From the NCBI GenBank assembly GCA_035559775.1, contig DATMAU010000070.1, forward strand, positions 1-6,101: a stretch of DNA of 6,101 nt, read 5' to 3'. Below the pieces are notes generated by a model, which had not been told where the DNA came from, ran no database searches, and worked only from the letters and a program-made list of their open reading frames with translations. Position numbers and translations under genes: made by a program. The DNA comes from AG1 sp035559775 (lineage in GTDB: Archaea; Thermoproteota; Thermoprotei_A; Sulfolobales; AG1). Positions 1-5,671 of the stretch are shown in pieces (positions within the stretch are counted from its first letter, which is position 1; each line of letters begins with the position of its first letter).

Positions 1-162
1 AGAAGAACCCCACACCAACCAGCCAAAACAAAGCTATCAAGAAGAACTGTAAATAGAGAACACCCCTAATGCATAGAGACCATTGAAGCCAAGGGAAGAG
101 CAGTTAGTATAAAAACACCAACCACAATGAAACCCGAACCCATACTAGCTAAACCAAATTAG
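1..162 (+). pseudogene. Degenerate 3' tail of an unidentified ORF, relative of the minus-strand remnant at 1001-1378
   Basis: After a TAA at 67-69 the frame runs open to a TAG at 160-162. It encodes a basic peptide containing EAKGRAVSIKTPTTMKPEP (codons 85-141). The minus strand at 1237-1181 encodes EAKGRAICIKIPAAMKPEL, 13 of 19 residues identical and in frame, so both derive from one coding sequence. Weaker base similarity reaches back to the window start and slightly past the stop. The in-frame stop and lack of a start argue for a remnant. The family is not recognised. The variable C-terminal tail of an IS200/IS605-type TnpB is one guess, based only on its Pro/Arg/Lys-rich character; no zinc-finger or RuvC motif is visible. 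Confidence 0.35.
48..150 (+). repeat. Diverged inverted repeat, left copy (partner about 1172-1310)
   Basis: This segment on the plus strand resembles the minus strand of about 1310-1172. The shared blocks include AAGGGAAGAGC and GTATAAAAA, and the minus copy carries an extra block of roughly 36 bases. The similarity preserves a reading frame. The two copies flank pilin gene 1 in inverted orientation. Confidence 0.5.
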
Positions 163-211
163 ACATCATAGCGTTAACAAATATAAGGTTAAAGATCAAG
201 ACCTTCTGATA

Positions 212-228
212 CCATAGATAAACTATGG
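212..228. promoter_or_regulatory. Perfect 6-bp palindrome upstream of the pilin 1 TATA box
   Basis: CCATAG and CTATGG are separated by ATAAA (17 bases in all). The element ends about seven bases before the TATA box of the downstream pilin gene, where an archaeal regulator would contact or block the TFB/TBP complex. It could be an operator, or simply a hairpin ending the remnant upstream. Function is inferred from position only. Confidence 0.35.
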
Positions 229-229
229 C

Positions 230-272
230 TAATATTTATAAGACTCGAATAAAAAAATAAGCGGTATACAAC
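230..272 (+). promoter_or_regulatory. TATA promoter of pilin gene 1
   Basis: TAATATTTATAAG (230-242) contains a good crenarchaeal TATA box centred near 237. Transcription would start about 25 bases on, near 262-266, leaving a leader of under a dozen bases before the ATG at 273. No Shine-Dalgarno sequence is visible, which fits near-leaderless translation. Confidence 0.5.
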
Positions 273-716
273 ATGATCGTGAATACCAGCTCTATAAGGA
301 TTAAAAGAGCGTTGGAGCCTCTGATAGCTGCTATAATACTTATAGCCATAACAATAGTTATAGCTATCGCTGTAGCAGCATGGGTACTAGGAGTATTCGG
401 AACAAGCGTAGGAGGATCAGAACAACTAGTAGTATATCCAGATGCAAATCTATATAAGGATAATAGTGGTACGTGGTATATTAACTTCACAGTCTATAAC
501 AAAGGATCTGTAAAAGCGAATGTAACAGGGGTAACGGTTGGTAACTGCAGCTCAACCTCACTGACTCCTTCAGATGGGGCTGTAGATGTTGGGCAGGCTG
601 TGACATTTAAAGCGAGCCTAAGTAGTTGTAGCTTCACTACTGGTGTTACTTATCAGGTTAAGGTATATACGAAGGCTGGTAATGTCTACTTCACAACAGT
701 AGTAGCAGGATCTTGA
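273..716 (+). CDS. Archaeal type IV pilin with class III signal peptide (pilin 1)
   Basis: This 147-residue protein is a typical short crenarchaeal pilin. A charged leader (about 1-13, with RIKRA at 9-13) precedes an uninterrupted hydrophobic helix, LEPLIAAIILIAITIVIAIA (14-33), continuing to about G43. Prepilin peptidase (PibD type) would be expected to cut after Ala13. The helix packs into the filament core and the C-terminal domain (about 44-147) is a Thr/Ser/Val-rich, beta-type extracellular head. Cys92 and Cys119 could form a disulfide. N-glycosylation sequons occur at Asn71, Asn83 and Asn91. The ATG fits the TATA spacing. Codons 15-58 are identical base for base to the pilin gene at the far end of the window, while the rest differs strongly. 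The family call (archaeal pilin N-terminal domain) is firm. Whether it builds an adhesion pilus or another filament cannot be told, as no secretion ATPase gene is present. Confidence 0.88.
   Translation: MIVNTSSIRIKRALEPLIAAIILIAITIVIAIAVAAWVLGVFGTSVGGSEQLVVYPDANLYKDNSGTWYINFTVYNKGSVKANVTGVTVGNCSSTSLTPSDGAVDVGQAVTFKASLSSCSFTTGVTYQVKVYTKAGNVYFTTVVAGS
315..447 (+). repeat. 133-bp exact inverted repeat, left copy (inside pilin 1)
   Basis: Bases 315-447 match the reverse complement of 5947-6079 at every position by direct reading. They cover codons 15-58 of pilin 1 (Glu15 to Ala58) plus one base. Identity stops abruptly: the preceding Leu codon is TTG here and CTA in the partner, and base 448 differs. 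No silent site differs inside, unlike the downstream part of both genes. Confidence 0.95.
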
Positions 717-760
717 TGAGGTTTTCATAATCTTTTTATACATGTCATGTATTCTTCCAT
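717..760 (+). terminator. Probable T-rich terminator of pilin 1
   Basis: Just after the TGA stop the non-template strand has GTTTTC (721-726) and CTTTTT (732-737). Archaeal RNA polymerase commonly terminates at such T-runs without a strong hairpin. The call rests on composition and position only. Confidence 0.35.
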
Positions 761-952
761 TTTATAGTTATTTGCAAGCGATGCTTGAATGAGTAGTTCT
801 GTCCTGTAGGTTGCTATGTTGGGGAGTAATAAGCGTCAAGATCCAGGTGTTATATATAGACTAAGTGGTTCGTAATACTGGTTTGAAGGATCATTAGTAA
901 GGCTTATTGATCTTTGATCTTTTTAGAAACCTGTGCTGTTTGAAGCAAGTTC

Positions 953-991
953 TAAACGGTTTAAGAAGACCCTGTAGGCAGGATCCGTTTA
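953..991. repeat. Nested hairpin next to the degenerate minus-strand ORF
   Basis: TAAACGG (953-959) pairs with CCGTTTA (985-991). Inside the loop CCTG (971-974) pairs with CAGG (979-982) around a 4-base loop. The hairpin lies ten bases beyond the 3' end of the minus-strand frame at 1001, where it could be a terminator or a remnant element end. It may be chance. Confidence 0.25.
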
Positions 992-1000
992 AAACACTGG

Positions 1001-1378
1001 CTAAAATTCTAGGACAATTAGCAGAATTGGAATAGGGTCTTGTGTAGGGTCTCGTGCTTGGTTGGTAAAATCGCTCTTACCTAATTGTTGAGGTATTAGC
1101 CAAGGATTTTGATTCAGAGGTATTGGGTAGGATCCGATATAGGAGTTTAAGCTGGATCTTGTGGGTATGGTTAGAAACAGGAGTTCGGGCTTCATTGCGG
1201 CTGGTATTTTTATACAAATAGCTCTTCCCTTTGCTTCCTCGGCCTCAGAGCTCCTTTCATCGGAGCCCATATCCTCGGCTTCCATGCTTTCGGGATGATT
1301 TCTACTCACAACCCCCATAGATCTCCTCGGACTCATAGCTGTGGGGAAACTCTTCACTCTGGTTTTTAACCAACCCAC
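1001..1378 (-). pseudogene. Decayed ORF remnant of unknown family, possible transposon-derived tail
   Basis: The open frame of 125 codons starts at a GTG, directly after an in-frame TGA (1379-1381). Upstream of that stop the same frame reads HDARPTMRVNIET, so the coding sequence probably once extended to about 1425. Residues 48-66 match the peptide at 85-141 on the plus strand. The N-terminal part is rich in Pro, Arg, Ser and Met and residues 30-50 are acidic. No enzymatic motif, membrane helix or metal-binding cluster is visible, and the C-terminal 50 residues look like read-through sequence. A 12-bp tandem duplication (1033-1056) lies in this part. I do not recognise the family. The style resembles variable TnpB C-terminal tails, but this is inference. 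It could also be a spurious frame, although the frame-preserving similarity argues against that for the core. Confidence 0.35.
1172..1310 (-). repeat. Diverged inverted repeat, right copy (partner 48-150)
   Basis: The minus strand of this segment aligns with plus-strand bases 48-150. Roughly four of five bases match in the core (1181-1237 against 85-141), with an additional block of about 36 bases in this copy near 1240-1275. Together the copies bracket the pilin 1 transcription unit. Confidence 0.5.
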
Positions 1379-1614
1379 TCAGGTCTCTATGTTTACCCTC
1401 ATCGTTGGGCGGGCATCATGAGTTTAATATCAGCCTTCATAAGCCCTATAAAACCAGGAACAGTTGGCTATGGCATGAAAACCGGTCTGCTTGTTCAGAA
1501 ATCCTTCACTGTATAGAAGGTCTGGTAAAATAAAGATCTATGATATGTTGGAAGGAGTCTCTGATCACTGCTTCTAGCGAAGCTCAGCTTTCTCTTCATC
1601 GTTCTAGTATGTTT

Positions 1615-1636
1615 CCGTATATACTGCTATATACGG
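1615..1636. promoter_or_regulatory. Perfect 9-bp dyad upstream of the pgk-gap promoter
   Basis: CCGTATATA is followed by four bases (CTGC) and then its exact reverse complement. The centre lies about 72 bases upstream of the pgk TATA box and about 110 upstream of the start codon. Such a dyad fits a dimeric helix-turn-helix regulator acting on the glycolytic operon. It could also form an RNA hairpin ending transcription from upstream, though no T-run follows directly. Confidence 0.4.
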
Positions 1637-1690
1637 CTATACTTAGGATACTCTTTATATTTGGTATGTATAGAAGTAATTGGGTATATT

Positions 1691-1736
1691 GGGTTTAATA
1701 TTAATAACCCTGTAGTATAGGTATTATGGGGATAGC
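1691..1736 (+). promoter_or_regulatory. TATA promoter and start region of the pgk-gap operon
   Basis: TTTAATATT (1694-1702) is a good TATA match. The expected transcript start is near 1724-1728, giving a leader of about ten bases before the TTG at 1737. GGGGATAG (1728-1735) is at best a weak Shine-Dalgarno match. The ATG at 1726 falls at the predicted transcript start but is out of frame with pgk. Confidence 0.5.
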
Positions 1737-2969
1737 TTGTCGCCCTGTGGGTATGGCATTTTTAGTGTCTATGAGATTGATGTGTCTTCTAAGAAGATCC
1801 TTTTGAGGCTGGATCTAAACTCCCCTATAGATCCTAGGAGTAAGAGGATCTCTGATGATTCTAGGATCAGGGCTCACGCTGAGAGTGTAAGGCTCCTCCT
1901 AGACCGAGGTGCTGCTGTAGCTATCATAGCTCATCAGGGTAGGCCTGGTGATGGTGACTTCACTACTCTTGAGGAGCATGGTGAGAGGCTCTCTAAATAT
2001 GTTGGCCAGAGTATAGAGTATATTGGCGATATTATTGGGCCCCATGCTATAAGATCGATCTCGCTGTTGAAGCCCGGCGAGGCTATTCTTCTCGAGAACA
2101 TTAGGTTCCTCTCGGAGGAGATGATCGAGGCGCCACCGGAGGATCAGGGCTCGAGGATCTATGTGAGGAGGCTTTCAAAACACTTCGACCTCTACGTCAA
2201 CGATGCCTTCGGAGCGTCACATAGATCCCAGCCAAGCATCGTGGGCTTCCCAGTAGTTATGAGGGGTGCTGCTGGGCCTTTGATGATTAGGGAGCTTACA
2301 GAGATCTCGAGGGCTTTTTCTGGGGAGAACAGGCCTAGGGTTTTTGTCTTAGGCGGGGCAAAGATCCCAGATACTGTGAGGATTATTAGGAATATAGCCT
2401 CTAGAAAGGCTGCTGACAAGATCCTCTTGACAGGCTTGGTATCGCTTGTATATCACATGGCTTTAGGAACAGACCTAGGGCCTGATAATAAGTCCTTCCT
2501 AGTATCGAGGGGTTATGATAAGCTTTTAGAGGATGCTAGGGCGACAACAAAGCTCGGTGTAGAGATACTGCTCCCAAAGGATTACAGGGTGCTTAGGGGA
2601 GATGCTGTTGAGAACATAGGTGTAAATAATCTCAATATGGGTGGAAGGGCTCTCGATATAGGTGAGGAGACTATAGAGGAGTTCAGCAACATAATAAGAG
2701 AAGCTGGTGCTGTTATCATGAGGGGACCTGCAGGGTATATAGAGGATATAAGGTTCAGGGCCGGGACAGAGGCTCTCCTGAGAAGCGCTTTAGAATCAAG
2801 GGCCAGGGTTATAATAGGCGGAGGGCACCTCGGATCCATGATCCCAGGCGACTATGATAAAAACAGGATCCTTATATCGACGGGCGGTGGCGCACTATTA
2901 ACACTACTCTCAGGAGAGGATCTCCCAGCCATAGAGGCTCTCAGGATATCCGCTAAGAGGTGGTGGTGA
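1737..2969 (+). CDS. pgk: Phosphoglycerate kinase
   Basis: The cytosolic enzyme interconverts 1,3-bisphosphoglycerate plus ADP and 3-phosphoglycerate plus ATP, in glycolysis or gluconeogenesis. At 410 residues it has the usual archaeal length. Visible family signatures are RLDLNSPID (24-32), the AHQGRPGD loop (65-72), ENIRF (120-124), YVNDAFGASHRSQPS (153-167), FVLGGAKIPDT with Lys209, the glycine-rich GGGH (361-364) and TGGGALLTLLSG (382-393). The first half holds the phosphoglycerate-binding domain and the second the nucleotide domain. The frame has no ATG near the N terminus. The TTG at 1737 is chosen because it gives the short lead-in before the VSSKKILLRLD strand that crenarchaeal homologues have; a GTG at 1782 is the alternative but would clip that lead-in. 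The last codons (RWW) lie in the ribosome binding site of gap, so the two genes form an operon. Confidence 0.95.
   Translation: MSPCGYGIFSVYEIDVSSKKILLRLDLNSPIDPRSKRISDDSRIRAHAESVRLLLDRGAAVAIIAHQGRPGDGDFTTLEEHGERLSKYVGQSIEYIGDIIGPHAIRSISLLKPGEAILLENIRFLSEEMIEAPPEDQGSRIYVRRLSKHFDLYVNDAFGASHRSQPSIVGFPVVMRGAAGPLMIRELTEISRAFSGENRPRVFVLGGAKIPDTVRIIRNIASRKAADKILLTGLVSLVYHMALGTDLGPDNKSFLVSRGYDKLLEDARATTKLGVEILLPKDYRVLRGDAVENIGVNNLNMGGRALDIGEETIEEFSNIIREAGAVIMRGPAGYIEDIRFRAGTEALLRSALESRARVIIGGGHLGSMIPGDYDKNRILISTGGGALLTLLSGEDLPAIEALRISAKRWW
2957..2968 (+). promoter_or_regulatory. Ribosome binding site of gap, inside the end of pgk
   Basis: GAGGTGGTG lies immediately before the ATG at 2969; its GAGGTG core matches the anti-Shine-Dalgarno end of archaeal 16S rRNA with a six-base gap. 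It overlaps the last codons and stop of pgk. The three in-frame GTG codons upstream (2960, 2963, 2966) are part of this site, which is why the ATG is taken as the start. Confidence 0.7.
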
Positions 2970-4003
2970 TGAGCATAAGGGTAGCGATCAATGGCTTCGG
3001 AACCATTGGAAAGAGAGTAGCCGATGCTATCTCGAAACAAAACGACATGATCCTTGTGGGCGTGTTTAAGAATAGACCCAATTACGAGGCCTATACAGCC
3101 TATTCCAGGGGCTACCCAATATATACGAGCCAGGAGAGGGCTGGGGAGTTCGAGAAAAGAGGTATTCCTATCAAGGGGACTCTTGAGGATCTTCTCAGAG
3201 GAGTTGATGTAGTTATAGATGCAACACCATCTAAGGTTGGTGAGAGCTATAGAGAGATCTATAGGAAGGCCGGGGTCAAAGTGATCTTCCAGGGCGGTGA
3301 GAAGGCATCTATAGCTGATGTTAGCTTCAACGCTATAGCTAATTATGATAAGGCCATAGGTGCTAGATCCGTTAGGGTTGTTAGCTGCAACACCACGGGT
3401 CTTGTGAGGATAATAAGCGCCCTCTCAAAGAGCTTTAAGGTTGAGAGTGTGAGGGCATATATAGTAAGGAGGGCTGCAGATCCTAAGGAGATAGGTAGGG
3501 GTCCTATAAACTCTGTAGTGCTCGACCCCCCAAAGATCCCTAGCCACCATGCTGAGGATGTGAAGACAGTACTAGGGGATATAGATATAGTGACAATGGC
3601 TGTTGCTGTCCCAACAACCCTCATGCACACCCACATGGTGACGTTCAAGCTGGGTGAGAGGGTAACGAGGCAGAGGATTATCGATGTATTGATGGATACA
3701 CCCAGAATAGCCTTGGTAAGCTCTGAGCAGAGCGGGATAACATCTACTGCAGAGCTTATGGAGGTCGCTAGGGATATGGGGAGACCTAGGAGTGATATAT
3801 ATGAGAATGTGGTGTGGGAGGAGAGTATAAGTGTGAGTGGTAACGAGATCCACTTGATCCAGGCTATACATCAGGAAGCCATAGTTGTGCCCGAAAACAT
3901 AGATGCTGTGAGGGCAGTAACATCTATTGAGAAGGACTGGAGGAAAAGCGTTGCTAAAACAGACTCTAGCCTAGGCGTTGTTAAAGCTTTCGCAAAACTA
4001 TAG
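2969..4003 (+). CDS. gap: Type II (archaeal) glyceraldehyde-3-phosphate dehydrogenase, phosphorylating
   Basis: The 344-residue enzyme interconverts glyceraldehyde 3-phosphate plus phosphate and 1,3-bisphosphoglycerate with NAD(P). It works with PGK, in many archaea mainly in the gluconeogenic direction. The N-terminal Rossmann fold begins VAINGFGTIGKRVADA (5-20). The catalytic cysteine is Cys140 in SCNTTGL, the position typical of archaeal enzymes. RRAADPKE, GPINSVVLDP and SHHAED (192-197) follow, and MHTHM (219-223) carries the histidines expected near the active site. The ATG shares one base with the pgk stop (TGATG) behind a strong ribosome binding site, so translation is coupled. Three upstream GTG codons could add MVV but belong to that site. 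The gene ends nine bases from the convergent kinase gene, with no obvious T-rich terminator between. The sequence looks intact. Cofactor preference cannot be read safely. Confidence 0.95.
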   Translation: MSIRVAINGFGTIGKRVADAISKQNDMILVGVFKNRPNYEAYTAYSRGYPIYTSQERAGEFEKRGIPIKGTLEDLLRGVDVVIDATPSKVGESYREIYRKAGVKVIFQGGEKASIADVSFNAIANYDKAIGARSVRVVSCNTTGLVRIISALSKSFKVESVRAYIVRRAADPKEIGRGPINSVVLDPPKIPSHHAEDVKTVLGDIDIVTMAVAVPTTLMHTHMVTFKLGERVTRQRIIDVLMDTPRIALVSSEQSGITSTAELMEVARDMGRPRSDIYENVVWEESISVSGNEIHLIQAIHQEAIVVPENIDAVRAVTSIEKDWRKSVAKTDSSLGVVKAFAKL

Positions 4004-4012
4004 ATAACCAGA

Positions 4013-4993
4013 TCATCTCAGGTAATCCATCCTCTCCCTAATATACCTACCCAGGATCTCTAGCTCTTTCACAGAGGGTTGGGCCTCTATATCGCCCCTC
4101 ACAGTCGCTACAAGAGCTCCTGCCATGTTGGCGTATCGCAAGGCCATGCGTAGATCAAGAGATCTATAGAAGAACGATAGAAAAGCAGCGTCAAAAGCAT
4201 CTCCCGCCCCTATAACGTCCTCAACAAACGGGATGCTGATAGCCTTCTCCTCAAGGTATCTCCCATCCTTCGAGTATAGCTCGCAGCCCTCCTCACCCTT
4301 CTTAACAACAACGATCTCTGAACCCATATCGAAAAGAGATCTGGCGGCATCTGCAACGCTTTTTCCCGGGAAGAGGATCTCTAGATCTTCTCTGTTTGTT
4401 AAAACAACCCTTGACCCCTGGATCAGAGGGATCAGTTTGGATCTAGCGTTATCAACAGACCTCCACAGCTTGATCCTTATATTAGTATCAAACACCAAAT
4501 CTAAACCGTTCTCAAGCGCAACACTGCGAGCCTTCGCAACAGCCCTATAGCAGCTCTCACTAAGCGCCGGAGTAATCCCGGTTAGGAATAATACCGAGGC
4601 TCTCTTTATATATTTCTCATCAACATCATCCTCATCCATATAGGATGCTGCAGAGCCATGCCTATAATAAATAACAGTGGATTTCCCCGGTATTGGGAAG
4701 TGCCTCTGGACAAAATAGATCCCTGTTGGGGCTCCATCCATAACCCTAATATGTGTTACATCGATATCCTCACCCCTGAGGGTTCTCAGAATCATTTCCC
4801 CAAACTCATCATTACCAACCCTCGTTATCAAGCCGGTCCTATGCCCAAGCTTCCTAAGCCCCACCATAACGTTGGCCTCGGAGCCGGCTACATGGGTCTC
4901 GAAATACCTAGCATATCTGAGAGGCCCTGGTGTGACACTGTTAAGCTGTATCATTACCTCCCCTATCGAGACAAAATCAAGCCTATCCAACAT
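4013..4993 (-). CDS. kdgK: 2-keto-3-deoxygluconate kinase (PfkB/ribokinase family)
   Basis: It likely phosphorylates 2-keto-3-deoxygluconate (possibly also the galactonate) with ATP, giving KDPG for the semi-phosphorylative Entner-Doudoroff branch. At 326 residues it matches the family. It closely resembles the Sulfolobus enzyme as I recall it: SIGEVMIQLNS (9-19), GPLRYARYFETHVAGSEAN (23-41) with the sugar-contacting GSExN, RVGNDEFG (58-65), TGIYFVQR (90-97), YYRHGSA (109-115), DTNIRIKLW (169-177) and VRGD (298-301). The catalytic base is Asp265 in IGAGDAF (261-267). The residue before GAGD, usually Thr, is Ile261 here. The ATG fits homologues and a TATA box about 31 bases upstream. KDPG cleavage yields glyceraldehyde 3-phosphate, the substrate of the convergent gap gene. 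A different PfkB sugar kinase is possible but less likely. Confidence 0.88.
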   Translation of the reverse strand: MLDRLDFVSIGEVMIQLNSVTPGPLRYARYFETHVAGSEANVMVGLRKLGHRTGLITRVGNDEFGEMILRTLRGEDIDVTHIRVMDGAPTGIYFVQRHFPIPGKSTVIYYRHGSAASYMDEDDVDEKYIKRASVLFLTGITPALSESCYRAVAKARSVALENGLDLVFDTNIRIKLWRSVDNARSKLIPLIQGSRVVLTNREDLEILFPGKSVADAARSLFDMGSEIVVVKKGEEGCELYSKDGRYLEEKAISIPFVEDVIGAGDAFDAAFLSFFYRSLDLRMALRYANMAGALVATVRGDIEAQPSVKELEILGRYIRERMDYLR

Positions 4994-5032
4994 AGGGGCC
5001 CCATATATCCTGGGGTTAGCTATATTAAGGGT
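4994..5032 (-). promoter_or_regulatory. Promoter of kdgK in the short gap behind the membrane protein gene
   Basis: On the minus strand CCTTAATATA (5030-5021) is a TATA-like box centred about 31 bases before the ATG at 4993. It predicts a transcript start within a few bases of the start codon. A GGGGCCCC palindrome (5002-4995) sits just before the ATG and no Shine-Dalgarno is present, which suggests leaderless translation. Read-through from the membrane protein gene is also possible. Confidence 0.4.
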
Positions 5033-5590
5033 TCAACACGTTCCTGTTACCCTTATCACAATACTCCCGGCACCTGTCCCTATTCTTTGTATGTGTGTGA
5101 AGAACTTGGGATCTAGTTCTATGAAGTAGTCGTTAGCAGTCTTAACAGTTACAGCGTAGTTCTTTCCGGGCTCCATATATATGATCTCGATCGCGACGTC
5201 CCCTACCCCCTCGATCGGTGATATGTGGAGCAGGTATAGGGGGAAGGCTACGTTCCTCATGGTAAAGGTAATAGTATCTCCCGGGGCTAGGGGTAGCTTG
5301 AAGAGCATGCCAACAGCCCCCATGTTGAGGAAATCGGTGCTGTTCTTAAACATATATCCCTCATACCACTTACTCGGTGTGTCGGCATTATAGAGTCTTG
5401 CCTCAAGAGAATTTATTTTGAGACAGACAGTGCTCCAAGAGCTTTCCTGCAAGGCTTGAGAGGTTTTTCCACCCCTCTCCCCATAACCCAAGCCTGTTTC
5501 CGTCACGCCGTATTGATACATATATATCGCTATAATCGCTACAAGCACCAGTATAGCCATAATCGTAGAAATATATAGAGACCTCTCCAT
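5033..5590 (-). CDS. Single-pass membrane protein of unknown function with extracellular beta-rich domain
   Basis: I do not recognise this family. The 185-residue product starts MERSLYIS and has one strong membrane helix at about 5-25. A Gly/Ser/Thr linker (28-54) and a C-terminal domain of alternating beta-type hydrophobic segments follow, for example in APGDTITFTMRN and GSIVIRVTG near the C terminus. There is no KG or RA site in front of the helix, so it does not look like a pilin. Topology is probably N terminus inside and domain outside. Cys56 and the C-terminal Cys185 might pair, and Asn83 is in a glycosylation sequon. The ATG at 5590 is chosen over an in-frame TTG at 5629: AGGCGGGTG (5608-5600) lies nine bases before the ATG, and the TATA-like box predicts a start downstream of the TTG. 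It lies between a pilin and kdgK on the same strand, so an accessory surface role is possible but unproven. Confidence 0.7.
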   Translation of the reverse strand: MERSLYISTIMAILVLVAIIAIYMYQYGVTETGLGYGERGGKTSQALQESSWSTVCLKINSLEARLYNADTPSKWYEGYMFKNSTDFLNMGAVGMLFKLPLAPGDTITFTMRNVAFPLYLLHISPIEGVGDVAIEIIYMEPGKNYAVTVKTANDYFIELDPKFFTHIQRIGTGAGSIVIRVTGTC

Positions 5591-5631
5591 AGCTACTAAC
5601 ACCCGCCTAAAGCGATATAGAGCTATCAAGA

Positions 5632-5656
5632 ATATTATAGCTAGCTATTAAAAATA
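5632..5656 (-). promoter_or_regulatory. TATA-like promoter between pilin 2 and the membrane protein gene
   Basis: On the minus strand TATTTTTAATAG (5656-5645) and CTATAATATT (5642-5633) are TATA candidates. They place transcription starts near 5625 or 5612, upstream of the ATG at 5590. The T-run could also help end the pilin 2 transcript. Confidence 0.4.
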
Positions 5657-5671
5657 CCTGGTGGGAGAAAA

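Larger units (their letters stand above)
717..1736. other. About 1 kb without a convincing intact gene
   Basis: No recognisable domain, tRNA or CRISPR repeat is seen on either strand. The stretch holds a T-rich terminator, a nested hairpin (953-991), a decayed minus-strand frame (1001-1378) with a possible extension to about 1425, a perfect dyad (1615-1636) and the pgk promoter. Bases 740-950 and 1430-1610 show nothing I can name. The most likely reading is a graveyard of an inserted element between the pilin gene and the pgk promoter. Confidence 0.5.

Noticed and set aside
236..490. 84-codon open frame on the minus strand
   Set aside because: It is antisense to the pilin 1 coding region and promoter; its hydrophobic stretch mirrors the pilin helix.
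711..725. TTGATGA resembling a C box of a C/D sRNA after pilin 1
   Set aside because: The first base is not a purine, it overlaps the stop codon of pilin 1, and no convincing D, D' or C' boxes follow at proper spacing.
740..1000. Possible tRNA or CRISPR signal in the intergenic stretch
   Set aside because: No cloverleaf with a T-loop match and no regularly spaced direct repeats were found on either strand.
1033..1056. 12-bp tandem near-repeat (TAGGGTCTTGTG/TAGGGTCTCGTG)
   Set aside because: Only two units, one mismatch, inside a decayed region; most simply replication slippage. It is mentioned under the pseudogene.
3572..3871. 99-codon open frame on the minus strand inside gap
   Set aside because: It is antisense to the well-supported GAPDH gene and shows no recognisable domain.
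4658..5116. 152-codon open frame on the plus strand
   Set aside because: It runs antisense through kdgK and the end of the membrane protein gene. Pro/His/Tyr-rich composition and lack of any motif mark it as a shadow frame.
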